The notes below the pieces were generated by a model. That model ran no database searches, was not told where the DNA came from, and saw only the letters and a program-made list of their open reading frames with translations. Made by a program: the position numbers and the translations under genes. A DNA stretch of 64,000 nt from Gemmatimonadaceae bacterium. Lineage in GTDB: Bacteria > Gemmatimonadota > Gemmatimonadetes > Gemmatimonadales > Gemmatimonadaceae. The stretch lies in NCBI GenBank assembly GCA_025934775.1, contig JAICWO010000006.1:186001-250000 (forward strand), given 5' to 3'. Positions 55,193-63,813 of this stretch are shown here, in pieces (within the stretch, counting starts at the first letter, position 1; each line of letters begins with the position of its first letter).

Positions 55193-55654
55193 TCACGCGA
55201 CGCGCACGGAGTTCATCACGTCGTTGCGCTGCAGCTTCTTCATCACGTCCACGCCGCCGGTGATCTTGCCGAACACCGTGTGCACGCCGTTCAGGTGCCG
55301 CGTGTTTTCCTCGCTCAACACCATGAAGAACTGGCTGCCGCCGGTGTCCTTGCCGGCGTGCGCCATGGAGAGCGCGCCGACTTCGTGCTTGCGCGGATTG
55401 CCCGCCGTCTCGCACTTGATCTTGTAACCGGGGCCGCCGGTCCCGATCCGCGGGTCGCCGGCCGGGAGATCGCGCGAGAGCGGGTCGCCGCCCTGCACGA
55501 CGAAATCGGGAATGACGCGATGGAACTTCACGCCGTCATAGAAGCCGCTGTTCGCGAGCTTTTCGAAATTCGCGACGGTGTTCGGCGCGTCCTTCTCGAA
55601 CAGCTCCGCGGTGATCGTTCCTTTGTTCGTCTCGAACGTGGCAGTCTTGGACAT
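55193..55654 (-). CDS. Peptidyl-prolyl cis-trans isomerase (cyclophilin type)
   Basis: The 153-residue cyclophilin has the core [37 protein letters not shown] and the [10 protein letters not shown] segment. The catalytic Arg in FHRVI and the QFF motif are present. It accelerates proline isomerisation during folding. No signal peptide is visible, so it should be cytosolic. The size matches the small bacterial PpiB class. Confidence 0.93.
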   Translation of the reverse strand: MSKTATFETNKGTITAELFEKDAPNTVANFEKLANSGFYDGVKFHRVIPDFVVQGGDPLSRDLPAGDPRIGTGGPGYKIKCETAGNPRKHEVGALSMAHAGKDTGGSQFFMVLSEENTRHLNGVHTVFGKITGGVDVMKKLQRNDVMNSVRVA

Positions 55655-55719
55655 GCCCCAAAGCTAGGGCGACCGACGATCGATCGGAAGTGAAACGCGG
55701 GTCCCGCGGCGCCGCCGAC

Positions 55720-56211
55720 TCAGCGCGCGCGCTTTCCGCGCGCCGGCGCCGAGGCCATGAAGTGATAGATGCGCGGCACTTTGCACCCGGCGAGCTGCGC
55801 CGGCTCGAACGTCCACTTGCCGATCACGGTCTTGACGTTGGCGGCGAGCCACGGGCTCGACGTCGTTACGACCTTGAATGTCGACATATCGGCCTTGCCA
55901 AGCGTGTCGATGAGCACATCGACTTTCACATCGGCGCTGCCGTCCTTGCGGAGCGCGCTGCGCGGCGGATGCTGGAGTGGCGCCGGCTTCGTGGCCAGCG
56001 GCGACGGAACGCGATCGACGGCCAGGTCGGGCTTGTCGAGCGCACGGCGCATCGCCTCGGCGCAGTCGCCCGGCGCGATCGCCTGATCGGGCGGTGCAAC
56101 GCGGACGTTGGCGGTCTGCATCTCGATCGCCGGTTCGGGATCGGGCTGTGGAGCGGGCGGCTTGCCGCAGGCGGCGACGACGATGGCGACGGGAAGAACG
56201 CGACGGAGCAT
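55720..56211 (-). CDS. Lipoprotein with TonB-C-like domain
   Basis: The 163-residue product has a lipoprotein signal (LRRVLPVAIVVAACGKP, lipidated Cys near residue 15), a Pro-rich stretch and a C-terminal part about 80 residues long. That part has KDGSADVKVDVLIDTLGKADMSTFKVV and IGKWTFEPAQLAGCKV, which match the TonB/TolA C-terminal pattern. Soluble or lipid-anchored TonB-C domains are frequent in this type of genome. No role is known. Confidence 0.75.
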   Translation of the reverse strand: MLRRVLPVAIVVAACGKPPAPQPDPEPAIEMQTANVRVAPPDQAIAPGDCAEAMRRALDKPDLAVDRVPSPLATKPAPLQHPPRSALRKDGSADVKVDVLIDTLGKADMSTFKVVTTSSPWLAANVKTVIGKWTFEPAQLAGCKVPRIYHFMASAPARGKRAR

Positions 56212-56235
56212 GGGGGCGGGGCGGGGTGGGCGATG

Positions 56236-56886
56236 CTATACCCGTGAGGACGGGCAAAGATCGTTCAGGAAACATACCTCACACTTCGGTCGCCGTGCCT
56301 CACAGATCGTGCGCCCATGCTCGATGAGCAAGTGCGAAAGCATCGTCCAATGCTCGCGGGGAAAGAGCGCGATGAGGTCCCGCTCGATCTTGACGGGATC
56401 CTCATTGCGCGTGAGACCGAGCCGTTGTGTGACGCGGCTCACGTGCGTGTCGACGACGACGCCTTCGTTGGTATCGAATGCGTTCCCGAGAATCACGTTC
56501 GCCGTCTTCCGTCCGACGCCGGGCAGTTGGACGAGCGCGTCCATCTCGCGCGGCACCTGTCCCCCGTGCCGGGCGACGATTCCGGCGGCCATGCCGATCA
56601 GGCTCTTCGCCTTGTTGCGGTAGAAGCCCGTCGATTTGATCAATGCCTCGAGCTCTTCGGGGTCGGCGTCGGCGAGCGACCGCGGCGTCGGATATCGCTC
56701 GAAGAGCGCCGGCGTCACCATGTTCACGCGCTTGTCGGTGCACTGCGCGCTCAGGATGGTCGCGATCAGCAGCTGAAACGGCGTCGCGAAGTCGAGCGCG
56801 CAGTGCGCCTTGGGATAATGCGCGATCAACCGGTCGTAGATCGTCTCGGCGTACGCGAGCTGCTTGGCTGATTTGCGGGCGGCCAT
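56236..56886 (-). CDS. nth: Endonuclease III
   Basis: The 216-residue DNA glycosylase/AP lyase removes oxidised pyrimidines. The helix-hairpin-helix [13 protein letters not shown] contains the catalytic Lys; the Asp is in [12 protein letters not shown]-terminal 4Fe-4S cluster motif is seen: [20 protein letters not shown] 56886 is used. It is followed downstream by the lipoprotein gene and lies 10 bases after the PolX gene's stop codon, so the two repair-related genes form a group. Confidence 0.96.
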   Translation of the reverse strand: MAARKSAKQLAYAETIYDRLIAHYPKAHCALDFATPFQLLIATILSAQCTDKRVNMVTPALFERYPTPRSLADADPEELEALIKSTGFYRNKAKSLIGMAAGIVARHGGQVPREMDALVQLPGVGRKTANVILGNAFDTNEGVVVDTHVSRVTQRLGLTRNEDPVKIERDLIALFPREHWTMLSHLLIEHGRTICEARRPKCEVCFLNDLCPSSRV

Positions 56887-56895
56887 GTGCAATTT

Positions 56896-58623
56896 TTAAT
56901 GAGTATTCCGGCGCGCCCGGGCGAACGCGAGCACGGCGTCGGCGGAGCGGGCGTTGAGGACGTCCGCGGCGGTGAGCCATCCCTTGCGCGCCGCGCCGAC
57001 GCCGAACTCCACGTTATCGAGTCCGGTCGTCGAATGCGCGTCCGGGCCGATCGCGATCGTCACGCCGAGCGCCTTGGCGCGCCGCAGGTGCCGCCAGTCC
57101 AGGTCGAGACGATGCGGATCCGCGTTGAGCTCCAGCGCCACGCGCCGCTCGCCCGCTTTCTCGAGCACGGCCTCGACATCGAGCGCGTACGGCGGCCGAT
57201 TGAGCAGCAGCCGGCCGGTCGGATGCGCGAGAATGGTGAGCCGCGGGTCGTCGAGCGCGCGAAGCACGCGCGCCGTCATCGTCGCTTCGTCCATTGCGAA
57301 GCGAGAATGGATCGAGCCCACGACGAAATCGAATCGATCGAGGAGCTCGTCGTCATAGTCGAGCCGGCCGTCGGCGAGGATGTCCGCTTCGATGCCCTTG
57401 AGAATCCGGATGCCCGACAGCGTTTCGTTCAGTGCATCGATCTCGTCGTGCTGTTCGCGGACGCGCTCAACCGAGAGGCCGCCGGCGTAGAATGCGGCCT
57501 GTGAGTGATCGGTGATGCCGATGTAGCTCCACCCGCGGGCCTGCGCGGCGCGCGCCATCTCCGCCACGGTCGCTTTGCCGTCCGAATACACCGTGTGGCA
57601 GTGCAGCACGCCGCGAATGTCGTCGTCGTCGATCAGGTGCGGCAGCAGGCCGTGCTCCGCCGCGTCGATCTCCCCTTCGCCTTCGCGCAGCTCGGGCGGA
57701 ACGACGGCGATTCCGGCGCGCGCATACACGTCCGCCTCCTCGGCGACGGAAATCGGCACGCCGCCCCGCGTGAGCGCGTCGCCGTCGAGCACGTAGCCGG
57801 CGTGCTCCAACACCGCCGTCATGCCGCGCACGTGCTCGACGCTGCCCGTCCCGCGCCAGAGCGCGACGCCGAACCGATCCGCGGTCGTGCATCGGAGATC
57901 GAGGCGCGCGCCGTCGACGAAACGGATCGAGACCTCCGCACCCGCGCCTTCGCTCGCGCGAACGCCGGCGAGGCGGCTGAACGATTGGGCGACCGCAACC
58001 GGATCCGCCGCGCACGACGCCACGATGACCACGTTCCCGGCCACTTCCATCTTTCGCCGCAGCGCGCCGGCGATCGCGGCGCGCGCGACCTCCGGATGCG
58101 ACTCGACCGCGGCGAGGAGTTGGCGCGCCTCGATCATCGCGTGATGGTAGAGCCGGAGATCGCCCTCCTCGCGCGCTCGCGCGATCCCGTCGAGGATCTT
58201 CTTCGCCGTCTTGGGGCCGAGCTTGGGGATCGTGGCCAGCCGTCCGTCGCGGGCGGCCTGCTCCAGCTCTTCGACGGTTTGAATATTCAAGTTCTCGAAT
58301 ACCTGATGGATGCGCGCCGGGGTCATGCCCGGAATGCGCAGCATCTCGACGAGCCCTTCGGGGGTCGACTCGCGGAGCTGCTCCAGGTACCGCGACTCGC
58401 CCGTCTCGACCAGGTCGCGCACCACGGCGAGCGTCGCCGGACCGAGGCCGCGGACGGCCGCGAGCTCGCCCGACGCGTAGAGCGGCGCGAGATCCTCGGC
58501 GCCGAGCGCACGCAGCGCGCGCGCCGCGCCGTCGTAGGCGCGGCACTTGAAGCTGTTCTCCCCCTTCAGCTCGAGGTACGCGGCGATGCGTGACAGCACG
58601 TGCGCCGCGGTGCGCGAATCCAT
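56896..58623 (-). CDS. polX: PolX-family protein with intact PHP domain but altered polymerase active site
   Basis: The 575-residue protein has the bacterial PolX layout: HhH-rich lyase-like N-terminus (AAVRGLGPATLAVV and IPKLGPKTAKKIL), the palm of family X polymerases (about 160-320) and a C-terminal PHP phosphoesterase (about 335-575). The palm keeps AGALRRKMEVAG but the usual G-D-x-D is GNVV, so the two metal-binding Asp are Asn197 and Val199; Asp242 remains. The PHP metal ligands are intact (LHCHTVYSDG, GITDHSQ, GIEADIL, GSIHSRF, AHPTGR, GPDAHS). It may act as a nuclease without synthesis. Confidence 0.9.
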   Translation of the reverse strand: MDSRTAAHVLSRIAAYLELKGENSFKCRAYDGAARALRALGAEDLAPLYASGELAAVRGLGPATLAVVRDLVETGESRYLEQLRESTPEGLVEMLRIPGMTPARIHQVFENLNIQTVEELEQAARDGRLATIPKLGPKTAKKILDGIARAREEGDLRLYHHAMIEARQLLAAVESHPEVARAAIAGALRRKMEVAGNVVIVASCAADPVAVAQSFSRLAGVRASEGAGAEVSIRFVDGARLDLRCTTADRFGVALWRGTGSVEHVRGMTAVLEHAGYVLDGDALTRGGVPISVAEEADVYARAGIAVVPPELREGEGEIDAAEHGLLPHLIDDDDIRGVLHCHTVYSDGKATVAEMARAAQARGWSYIGITDHSQAAFYAGGLSVERVREQHDEIDALNETLSGIRILKGIEADILADGRLDYDDELLDRFDFVVGSIHSRFAMDEATMTARVLRALDDPRLTILAHPTGRLLLNRPPYALDVEAVLEKAGERRVALELNADPHRLDLDWRHLRRAKALGVTIAIGPDAHSTTGLDNVEFGVGAARKGWLTAADVLNARSADAVLAFARARRNTH

Positions 58624-58650
58624 CGTGAACGGCCGGCCGAGAATCGAGAG

Positions 58651-59106
58651 CTACTCTTCCACGCCAGCGCTGTGCCGGAGCCGGTCCACGCATTCGTGGA
58701 GCTGCTTCTCGGTGAGATCGATCTCCTGATTCGCGCCGTCTTCGTCGAGAAGGCCGTCGCGCATCGAGATCGCGATCTGATTGAGGTATCGGACCTTCGT
58801 GAGGATGTCGTCCGTGACGCGGCGCAGCCTGATGAACCGCCGCTTCTCGGCGAGCGCGCGCCGGTGGCGGAGCTCGAGCTCGCCGGACGAGAGCCGCTTC
58901 GCGAGCGCGAGCACCTCGTCGCGCGAGCGCCCCGGAATCGCGGCGCGATCGGGGAGACCCGCATCATCCCAATCCTCTTCCGCGAACCAGAGCCGGCCAA
59001 CGTATTCGATGCCGTCGAACGCGACGCGGCATGAGACCGTGTACCGGCGTCCCAGATGCTCGATCGTCGCGATGTATGGCTGCGTCGAAGATTCTGAAAA
59101 CGGCAT
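58651..59106 (-). CDS. Conserved hypothetical protein
   Basis: The 151-residue soluble product begins with a beta-rich segment (YIATIEHLGRRYTVSCRVAF, followed by WFAEEDWDDAGLPDRAAIPG) and continues with a long charged helix (VLALAKRLSSGELELRHRRALAEKRRF) and a second helix. No signal peptide or catalytic motif is visible. It lies 27 bases upstream of polX on the same strand and may be co-transcribed. I do not recognise the family. Confidence 0.7.
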   Translation of the reverse strand: MPFSESSTQPYIATIEHLGRRYTVSCRVAFDGIEYVGRLWFAEEDWDDAGLPDRAAIPGRSRDEVLALAKRLSSGELELRHRRALAEKRRFIRLRRVTDDILTKVRYLNQIAISMRDGLLDEDGANQEIDLTEKQLHECVDRLRHSAGVEE

Positions 59107-59162
59107 ATCCTGATCGATTCGGCGGAGTGGGTGAGGCCGCCGTCGCCTAAGAAACTACAAAC

Positions 59163-60041
59163 TCAGTCGGTCCGGCGCAGGAAGCCGCGAATCGCCGAGA
59201 AGAGCGCCTCCGGCCGCTCGACGTACGGCACGTGGCCGCTTCCGTCCAGGACCACGAGCTCCGCTCCCATCGCGCGGGCGGCCGCCTCGGAGGAAGCGAG
59301 CGGAATGGGATCCTGCCGCCCGTGGACGATGAGCGTGGGACAGTGCACCGAATCGAGCTCGCCGGGCGCGAGCAAGTCGTAGTCGCCGAGGCTCTCCCAG
59401 ATCGACTGCTGCACGCGCCCGATGACGCGGAACGGCGTCAGGTCGTGCGCGGCACCCGGATCCGCGAAGTAGCCCGCGACGCTCAGCTCGAACGCGCGCT
59501 GCTTGTACGCGTCCGGATCGCGCTCGCGGAGGTCCGATGCCGCGAGCGCGGCGCGAAGCTCGGCCACGCGCGCGCCGTTCTGCCGGCGCGAAAACTCCTC
59601 TTCGAACTGCCGGCGGTATTCGCGATTCACCGGCGCCGGGTCGATGAGCACCATGCGACGCGGCACGTGGCGCGTCTCGCGGTGGAATGCCCGGATCGCG
59701 TAGAGCATGCCGAGGAGCCCACCCCACGAGTAGCCGACGAGCGTGAGCGGATCCACATCCATCTCGTCGAGCACCGCGCCGAGGTCGTCGACCTGCGTGC
59801 GCCAGGTGATCGGCGCCCGATCCTCCGTCTTCGACCGCCCGCCGCCCCGCTGGTCGTAGAACAGCAGATCGTACTCGTCGCCGAGCGCGAGCATCTGCGG
59901 AAGCAGATAGTCGTGATGCGCACCGGGGCCGCCGTGGAGGAGCACGAGCTTCGGCGCGGATGCCGCGCCGTACGCGGACCAGTACAGCGGGACAGGCGTG
60001 GTGCTGGTGAAGCCGGAGGCGCGAGGGGCGGGGATGCGCAT
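59163..60041 (-). CDS. Alpha/beta-hydrolase (prolyl-aminopeptidase-like, S33)
   Basis: The 292-residue enzyme has the oxyanion strand LVLLHGGPGAHHDY, the segment FYDQRGGGRS, the nucleophile elbow VGYSWGGLLG (Ser), a C-terminal Asp in VHGRQDPIP and the His in DGSGHVPYVE. HGGPG and DQRG are typical of proline iminopeptidase-type hydrolases. There is no signal peptide. ATG 60041 is selected because it starts just before the family core. Repeat E lies between this gene and the deacetylase gene. Confidence 0.88.
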   Translation of the reverse strand: MRIPAPRASGFTSTTPVPLYWSAYGAASAPKLVLLHGGPGAHHDYLLPQMLALGDEYDLLFYDQRGGGRSKTEDRAPITWRTQVDDLGAVLDEMDVDPLTLVGYSWGGLLGMLYAIRAFHRETRHVPRRMVLIDPAPVNREYRRQFEEEFSRRQNGARVAELRAALAASDLRERDPDAYKQRAFELSVAGYFADPGAAHDLTPFRVIGRVQQSIWESLGDYDLLAPGELDSVHCPTLIVHGRQDPIPLASSEAAARAMGAELVVLDGSGHVPYVERPEALFSAIRGFLRRTD

Positions 60042-60081
60042 TGCAGGGAAGCTAGGCGGGACGTTGGCGGGGTGGCGAGGT

Positions 60082-60243
60082 GGAATCGCGACGCGGATAC
60101 CTGAGACCAGTTTCGAGATTGAGAGACTCGAGACTCGAGATGCGAGTGAGATTGTGAATCGCGAGCTTATACCGTCTGACTCGCGTCTCGGTTCTCGAAA
60201 CTCGTGTCTCGGAACTGATCTCGATTGGCGATGTCGCGATCCC
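60082..60243. repeat. Large inverted repeat E, copy of repeat D
   Basis: Arms at about 60082-60152 and 60174-60243 are imperfect reverse complements. The left arm contains CCTGAGACCAGTT (60100-60112) and GCGAGTGAGAT (60142-60152), both identical to repeat D and at nearly the same spacing (42 against 41 bp). The part between them has CGAGACT units with 7-bp spacing. It lies upstream of the hydrolase gene and downstream of the deacetylase gene, both on the minus strand. Confidence 0.88.
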
Positions 60244-60282
60244 GATGGAGCATGGTGAACCATCCTGACGCTGCCCGCGCCG

Positions 60283-61179
60283 TCACCCGAACTGTGCCGC
60301 AATCCTCGCTGTCTCGGCGTGCGCCCGCACCGTGTTCTCGATCGGCTCCCCATACCCGCCCGCGATCGTCACCGCGACCGGAATCCCGACTTCGCGACAC
60401 TGCTCGATCACGAGGCGATCGCGGCGCGCGAGGCCGGCGAATGTGAGCGAGAGCCGGCCGAGGCGGTCGGATTCGTGCGGGTCGGCGCCCGCGAGATAGA
60501 TCACGAGGTCCGCGCGCGCGGCGGCGAGTGTGCGCGGAAGATTCTCGCGCAGTCGCTCGAGGTAGGCGTCGTCGTCCGTGCCGTCGTCGAGCTCGACGTC
60601 GAGCGAGCCGGGCACGTTGTGAAACGGATAATTTCGGCCGCCGTGCATGCTGAACGTGTACACGCGCTCGTCGCCGGCGAAGATCGCGTGGGTGCCGTTC
60701 CCCTGATGCACGTCGAGATCGATCACCGCGGCGCGAGCAATGAGGCCGTCGCGCTGGAGCGCACGGATCGCGATTGCGGCATCGTTGAACACGCAGAACC
60801 CTTCACCGTGCGAAGGAAAGGCGTGGTGCGTGCCGCCCGCGAGGTTCATCGCGATGCCGTGCACGAGCGCCGCGCGCGCCGCCTCGACCGTGCCGCCCGC
60901 CGAGCGGTACGACCGCTCGACCAGTGCCTCCGACCACGGGAAGCCGAGCCGGCGTGCTTCGTCGCGCGCCAGCGTGCCGTTCGTGAAGCGGTCGACGTAA
61001 TCCGCCGTGTGCACGAGTAGGAGGTCGTCGCGCGTGATCCGCGCCGGCTCGTGCACGAGCTCGCGCGGCGCGATCCCGTCCGCGATCACCCGCTCGCGCA
61101 GGAGCGCGTACTTCTCGATCGGGAACCGGTGCCCCCCGGGGAGCGGAAACGTGTATCGTGCGCTCGACCAGAGGTGCAT
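60283..61179 (-). CDS. Histone-deacetylase-like amidohydrolase
   Basis: The 298-residue zinc hydrolase has the HDAC/AcuC catalytic features: GGTHHAFPSHGEGFCVFND, DLDVHQGNGT (zinc ligands) and GADPHESDRLGRLSLT. Bacterial members deacylate acetylpolyamines or acetylated proteins; the substrate is not decided here. The length matches small bacterial HDAC-like enzymes. The end GGYGEPIENTVRAHAETARI is typical. Confidence 0.92.
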   Translation of the reverse strand: MHLWSSARYTFPLPGGHRFPIEKYALLRERVIADGIAPRELVHEPARITRDDLLLVHTADYVDRFTNGTLARDEARRLGFPWSEALVERSYRSAGGTVEAARAALVHGIAMNLAGGTHHAFPSHGEGFCVFNDAAIAIRALQRDGLIARAAVIDLDVHQGNGTHAIFAGDERVYTFSMHGGRNYPFHNVPGSLDVELDDGTDDDAYLERLRENLPRTLAAARADLVIYLAGADPHESDRLGRLSLTFAGLARRDRLVIEQCREVGIPVAVTIAGGYGEPIENTVRAHAETARIAAQFG

Positions 61180-61246
61180 CGGAAGGGGCTGGCGGCTACG
61201 GGTCAGGGGCTCGGATCACGAGCCCCTAATACGCAAACGCCAACAG

Positions 61247-62317
61247 CTATCTCGCCGTGAAATCCGTCTTGCCGCTCACCTCGCGGCAGACTTCGGCGAG
61301 CAACGTCGACGTGCGGTCGACGTCGTCGAGGCTCACGAGCTCGTTCGGCGAGTGCATGTAGCGATTCGGGATCGAGACGAGCCCCGTCGCCACACCCTCG
61401 CGGGCGATGTGGATCGCGTCGGCGTTCGTCGCGGTGTCGCGGCCGACGGCGTGCAGCGAGTACTTGATCCCCTGCCGCTCCGCCGTGCCGCGCAGGAGCT
61501 CGAACACGATCGGAGAGATCACTGCGCCGCGGCTGAGCACCGGTCCATTGCCGACGCGATGATCGCCGATCTCTTTCTTTTCCATGTTGGGATGGTCGGT
61601 CGCGAACGTCACGTCGACGACGATCGCCATTTGCGGATTGATGCAATTCGTGCAAACGAGCGCGCCGCCGCCGTGCCAGGCGATCTCTTCCTGCGTCGTC
61701 GCGGCGGCAACGACCCGCGCGTGACCAGGGTTCTGCGCGTAGCGTCGCAGCGCCTCGAGCACGACAAAGGCGCCGATGCGATCGTCCACCGAGCGCGACA
61801 CAATCCGATTGTTCGGAAAGTCGATCGTCTTCGAGTCGATCACTCCGGGATCGCCGATGCTCAGCCGTCCCTCGGCTTCCGCGCGGCTCGTGGCGCCGAT
61901 GTCCACCCACAGGTCGGTCATCTTCGACGCGTTGTCGCGATCGGCCGCCTTCATGAGGTGAATCGGCTTCTTGCCGACGACGCCGAGCACGTCACCGCCG
62001 CGTCCGAGAAATCGAATGCGTTGTCCGACGAGCACCTGCGGATCCCAACCGCCGATCGGGCCGGGATACACATAGCCATCATCGTCGATGTACTGCACGA
62101 TCAAGCCGATCTCGTCGATGTGGCCGTCGAGCATGATCGTCGGCGAACCGCCGGGATTGATCTCCGCCATGCTGTTGCCGGCGACGTCGGTCGTGACGCG
62201 CTCGGCGAAGGTGGACGCTTCCTCGCGCCACACGCGCGCGGCGGGGCCCTCGAATCCGGACGGAGCGGGCGTATCGAGCAGCCGCTTCAGGAACGCGAGC
62301 GATGACGGACTGAGCAT
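61247..62317 (-). CDS. M42-family glutamyl-aminopeptidase/endoglucanase-like metallopeptidase
   Basis: The 356-residue cytosolic dizinc peptidase has metal ligands in LDGHIDEIGL, SRSVDDRIGAF and TTQEEIAWHGG, plus IVVDVTFATDHPN and IPNRYMHSPNELVS. M42 enzymes are usually large dodecameric (TET) aminopeptidases that break down peptides after proteasome action. The N-terminus TPAPSGFEGPA is also typical. Confidence 0.94.
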   Translation of the reverse strand: MLSPSSLAFLKRLLDTPAPSGFEGPAARVWREEASTFAERVTTDVAGNSMAEINPGGSPTIMLDGHIDEIGLIVQYIDDDGYVYPGPIGGWDPQVLVGQRIRFLGRGGDVLGVVGKKPIHLMKAADRDNASKMTDLWVDIGATSRAEAEGRLSIGDPGVIDSKTIDFPNNRIVSRSVDDRIGAFVVLEALRRYAQNPGHARVVAAATTQEEIAWHGGGALVCTNCINPQMAIVVDVTFATDHPNMEKKEIGDHRVGNGPVLSRGAVISPIVFELLRGTAERQGIKYSLHAVGRDTATNADAIHIAREGVATGLVSIPNRYMHSPNELVSLDDVDRTSTLLAEVCREVSGKTDFTAR

Positions 62318-62404
62318 TTCAATGATGAACGGGTCAATACGAACCGCGATTCAGGAAATGCTAGTCCGAACCATTGGGCGACGGAAGGTGCGTGGCCGCC
62401 GGCA

Positions 62405-62854
62405 CTACTCCGACTTGCGAATCGGAAACGCGAGAAAGCTGATGCCGAGGAGGATGAGACCGGCCACGTACCAGCGGACGTCCTCCGTGACCCCGTAGTA
62501 GAGAATTCCAAACCAGGCCAGCATCTGGCCAAACAGCCATCCGTGGAGGCTGTCGGGAATTCCGGTCGAGCTCCGCCGCCGCCGCGTCCACCGGCTGTTG
62601 TAGAACCGTAGATCGAGCATCTGCACGAGCGCGTAGAGCCACGTGAGCACGCCCAACCCGCGCAGCTTGTGGACGAGCGCCGGGTCGGCCGCCCGCATTG
62701 CGCTCAGCGTGTGGAACACGTACACGCAGAGCCCCAGGAACAGCGAAAGAGCGAGCAGGATCGCGCGTACGCGGGTCAGACGCTCCGGTGTGAGCCAGCG
62801 GAGTCTTGCGTCGACGTGGGCGGCGGGCCCGAGGCCAGCGACCGGTGGCACCAT
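62405..62854 (-). CDS. Hypothetical membrane protein
   Basis: The 149-residue product has about four predicted membrane helices (ILLALSLFLGLCVYVFHTLS, GVLTWLYALVQMLDLRFY, LFGQMLAWFGILYYG and VAGLILLGISFLAFPI) and a short basic loop (SRWTRRRRSS). No recognisable family. It lies 87 bases upstream of the M42 gene on the same strand. Confidence 0.7.
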   Translation of the reverse strand: MVPPVAGLGPAAHVDARLRWLTPERLTRVRAILLALSLFLGLCVYVFHTLSAMRAADPALVHKLRGLGVLTWLYALVQMLDLRFYNSRWTRRRRSSTGIPDSLHGWLFGQMLAWFGILYYGVTEDVRWYVAGLILLGISFLAFPIRKSE

Positions 62855-62978
62855 ACAGCCTCACATACGCGGAGGACCTCGGCGCGAGCGACGCAGCGAC
62901 TGCGCTGGTAGACGGGCCGCGGTGAAATATACGTCGCGGTCAGCACGCATGCCCCAGCGGGCGCCATGCGCTCCCGAC

Positions 62979-63758
62979 TCAGTTGCCGGGCAGCCGCGTC
63001 CAGATCAGCACGAGTCCACAGATCGTGTTGCCGCGCGACCTGTTGTACTCGGGCGGCAGTCCCGCCGGGCCCGAGTACAGCTCGATGCCTTCCACGTCCG
63101 CGGGATCGATGTCGTCGATGTTGAAGCCGGTGATCATGATCCCGTCGACCCAATACTGCGGCGGACACCGTTGATGCGGAGCACCGGCGAAGTACAGCGT
63201 CGACTGGCGAGCGACACCGGGCACGAGCACCGCACCGGGAACTTGCCGCACCATGTCACTCAGGCGGATGGGCCGGCGCTGCTCGATCTGCGCGCGCGTG
63301 ATGAAATGTCCAATGCCCTGGCGGCGACGATCCTCGAACTCGGCCAGCTTGACGATCTTCGCGGCATCCGCCTGAACGATCACGCCCTTGAGCTGCTGTG
63401 CGACAACGGTGAGTGTGACGTCGACGTCGGTGGTGTCACCCATCGGAATCTCGGCCGCAAGCACCACTGGCTCGAAGCCCAATCGCCGAAAGCGCAGGTT
63501 CGCTCGACCAGGGGTGAGCCCGGCGAGTATGAACTCGCCCGCCGTATCCGTGCGCGCGGTCGCGCTCCCGCCGACGACGGAAACTTCCACCTGTTCGATC
63601 GGCTGATGCGCGCCGTCGGTGACGGTGCCCGTCACGACGCCGGTATGCGCGATATCGGTGGTCTGGGCGTTGGCGCGCGTCGTCGCGAGCAACAGCACGA
63701 CGGCCGTCGCGACGAGCGCCGATCGCAGCGTGAAACGCCGTGGAGCGAGGCGGGTCAT
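62979..63758 (-). CDS. Exported carboxypeptidase-regulatory plus TonB-plug domain protein (no beta barrel)
   Basis: The 259-residue product has a signal peptide (LVATAVVLLLATTRANAQ), an N-terminal CarboxypepD_reg/CNA-B-like domain (about 38-125: GVVTGTVTDGAHQPIEQVEV and TDTAGEFILAGLTPG), and a plug-type domain (about 150-250: SDMVRQVPGAVLVPGVARQ, YWVDGIMI, DPADVEGIELYSGPAGLPPEY). A normal TonB receptor would continue with about 450 barrel residues; the stop here follows the plug. It is divergent from the M61-like gene, 55 bases away. Confidence 0.85.
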   Translation of the reverse strand: MTRLAPRRFTLRSALVATAVVLLLATTRANAQTTDIAHTGVVTGTVTDGAHQPIEQVEVSVVGGSATARTDTAGEFILAGLTPGRANLRFRRLGFEPVVLAAEIPMGDTTDVDVTLTVVAQQLKGVIVQADAAKIVKLAEFEDRRRQGIGHFITRAQIEQRRPIRLSDMVRQVPGAVLVPGVARQSTLYFAGAPHQRCPPQYWVDGIMITGFNIDDIDPADVEGIELYSGPAGLPPEYNRSRGNTICGLVLIWTRLPGN

Positions 63759-63813
63759 AGAGCGCAATATGCAGTAGTTTCCAGCCGACCGCGTGCTTTT
63801 CTCGAGGAATCTC

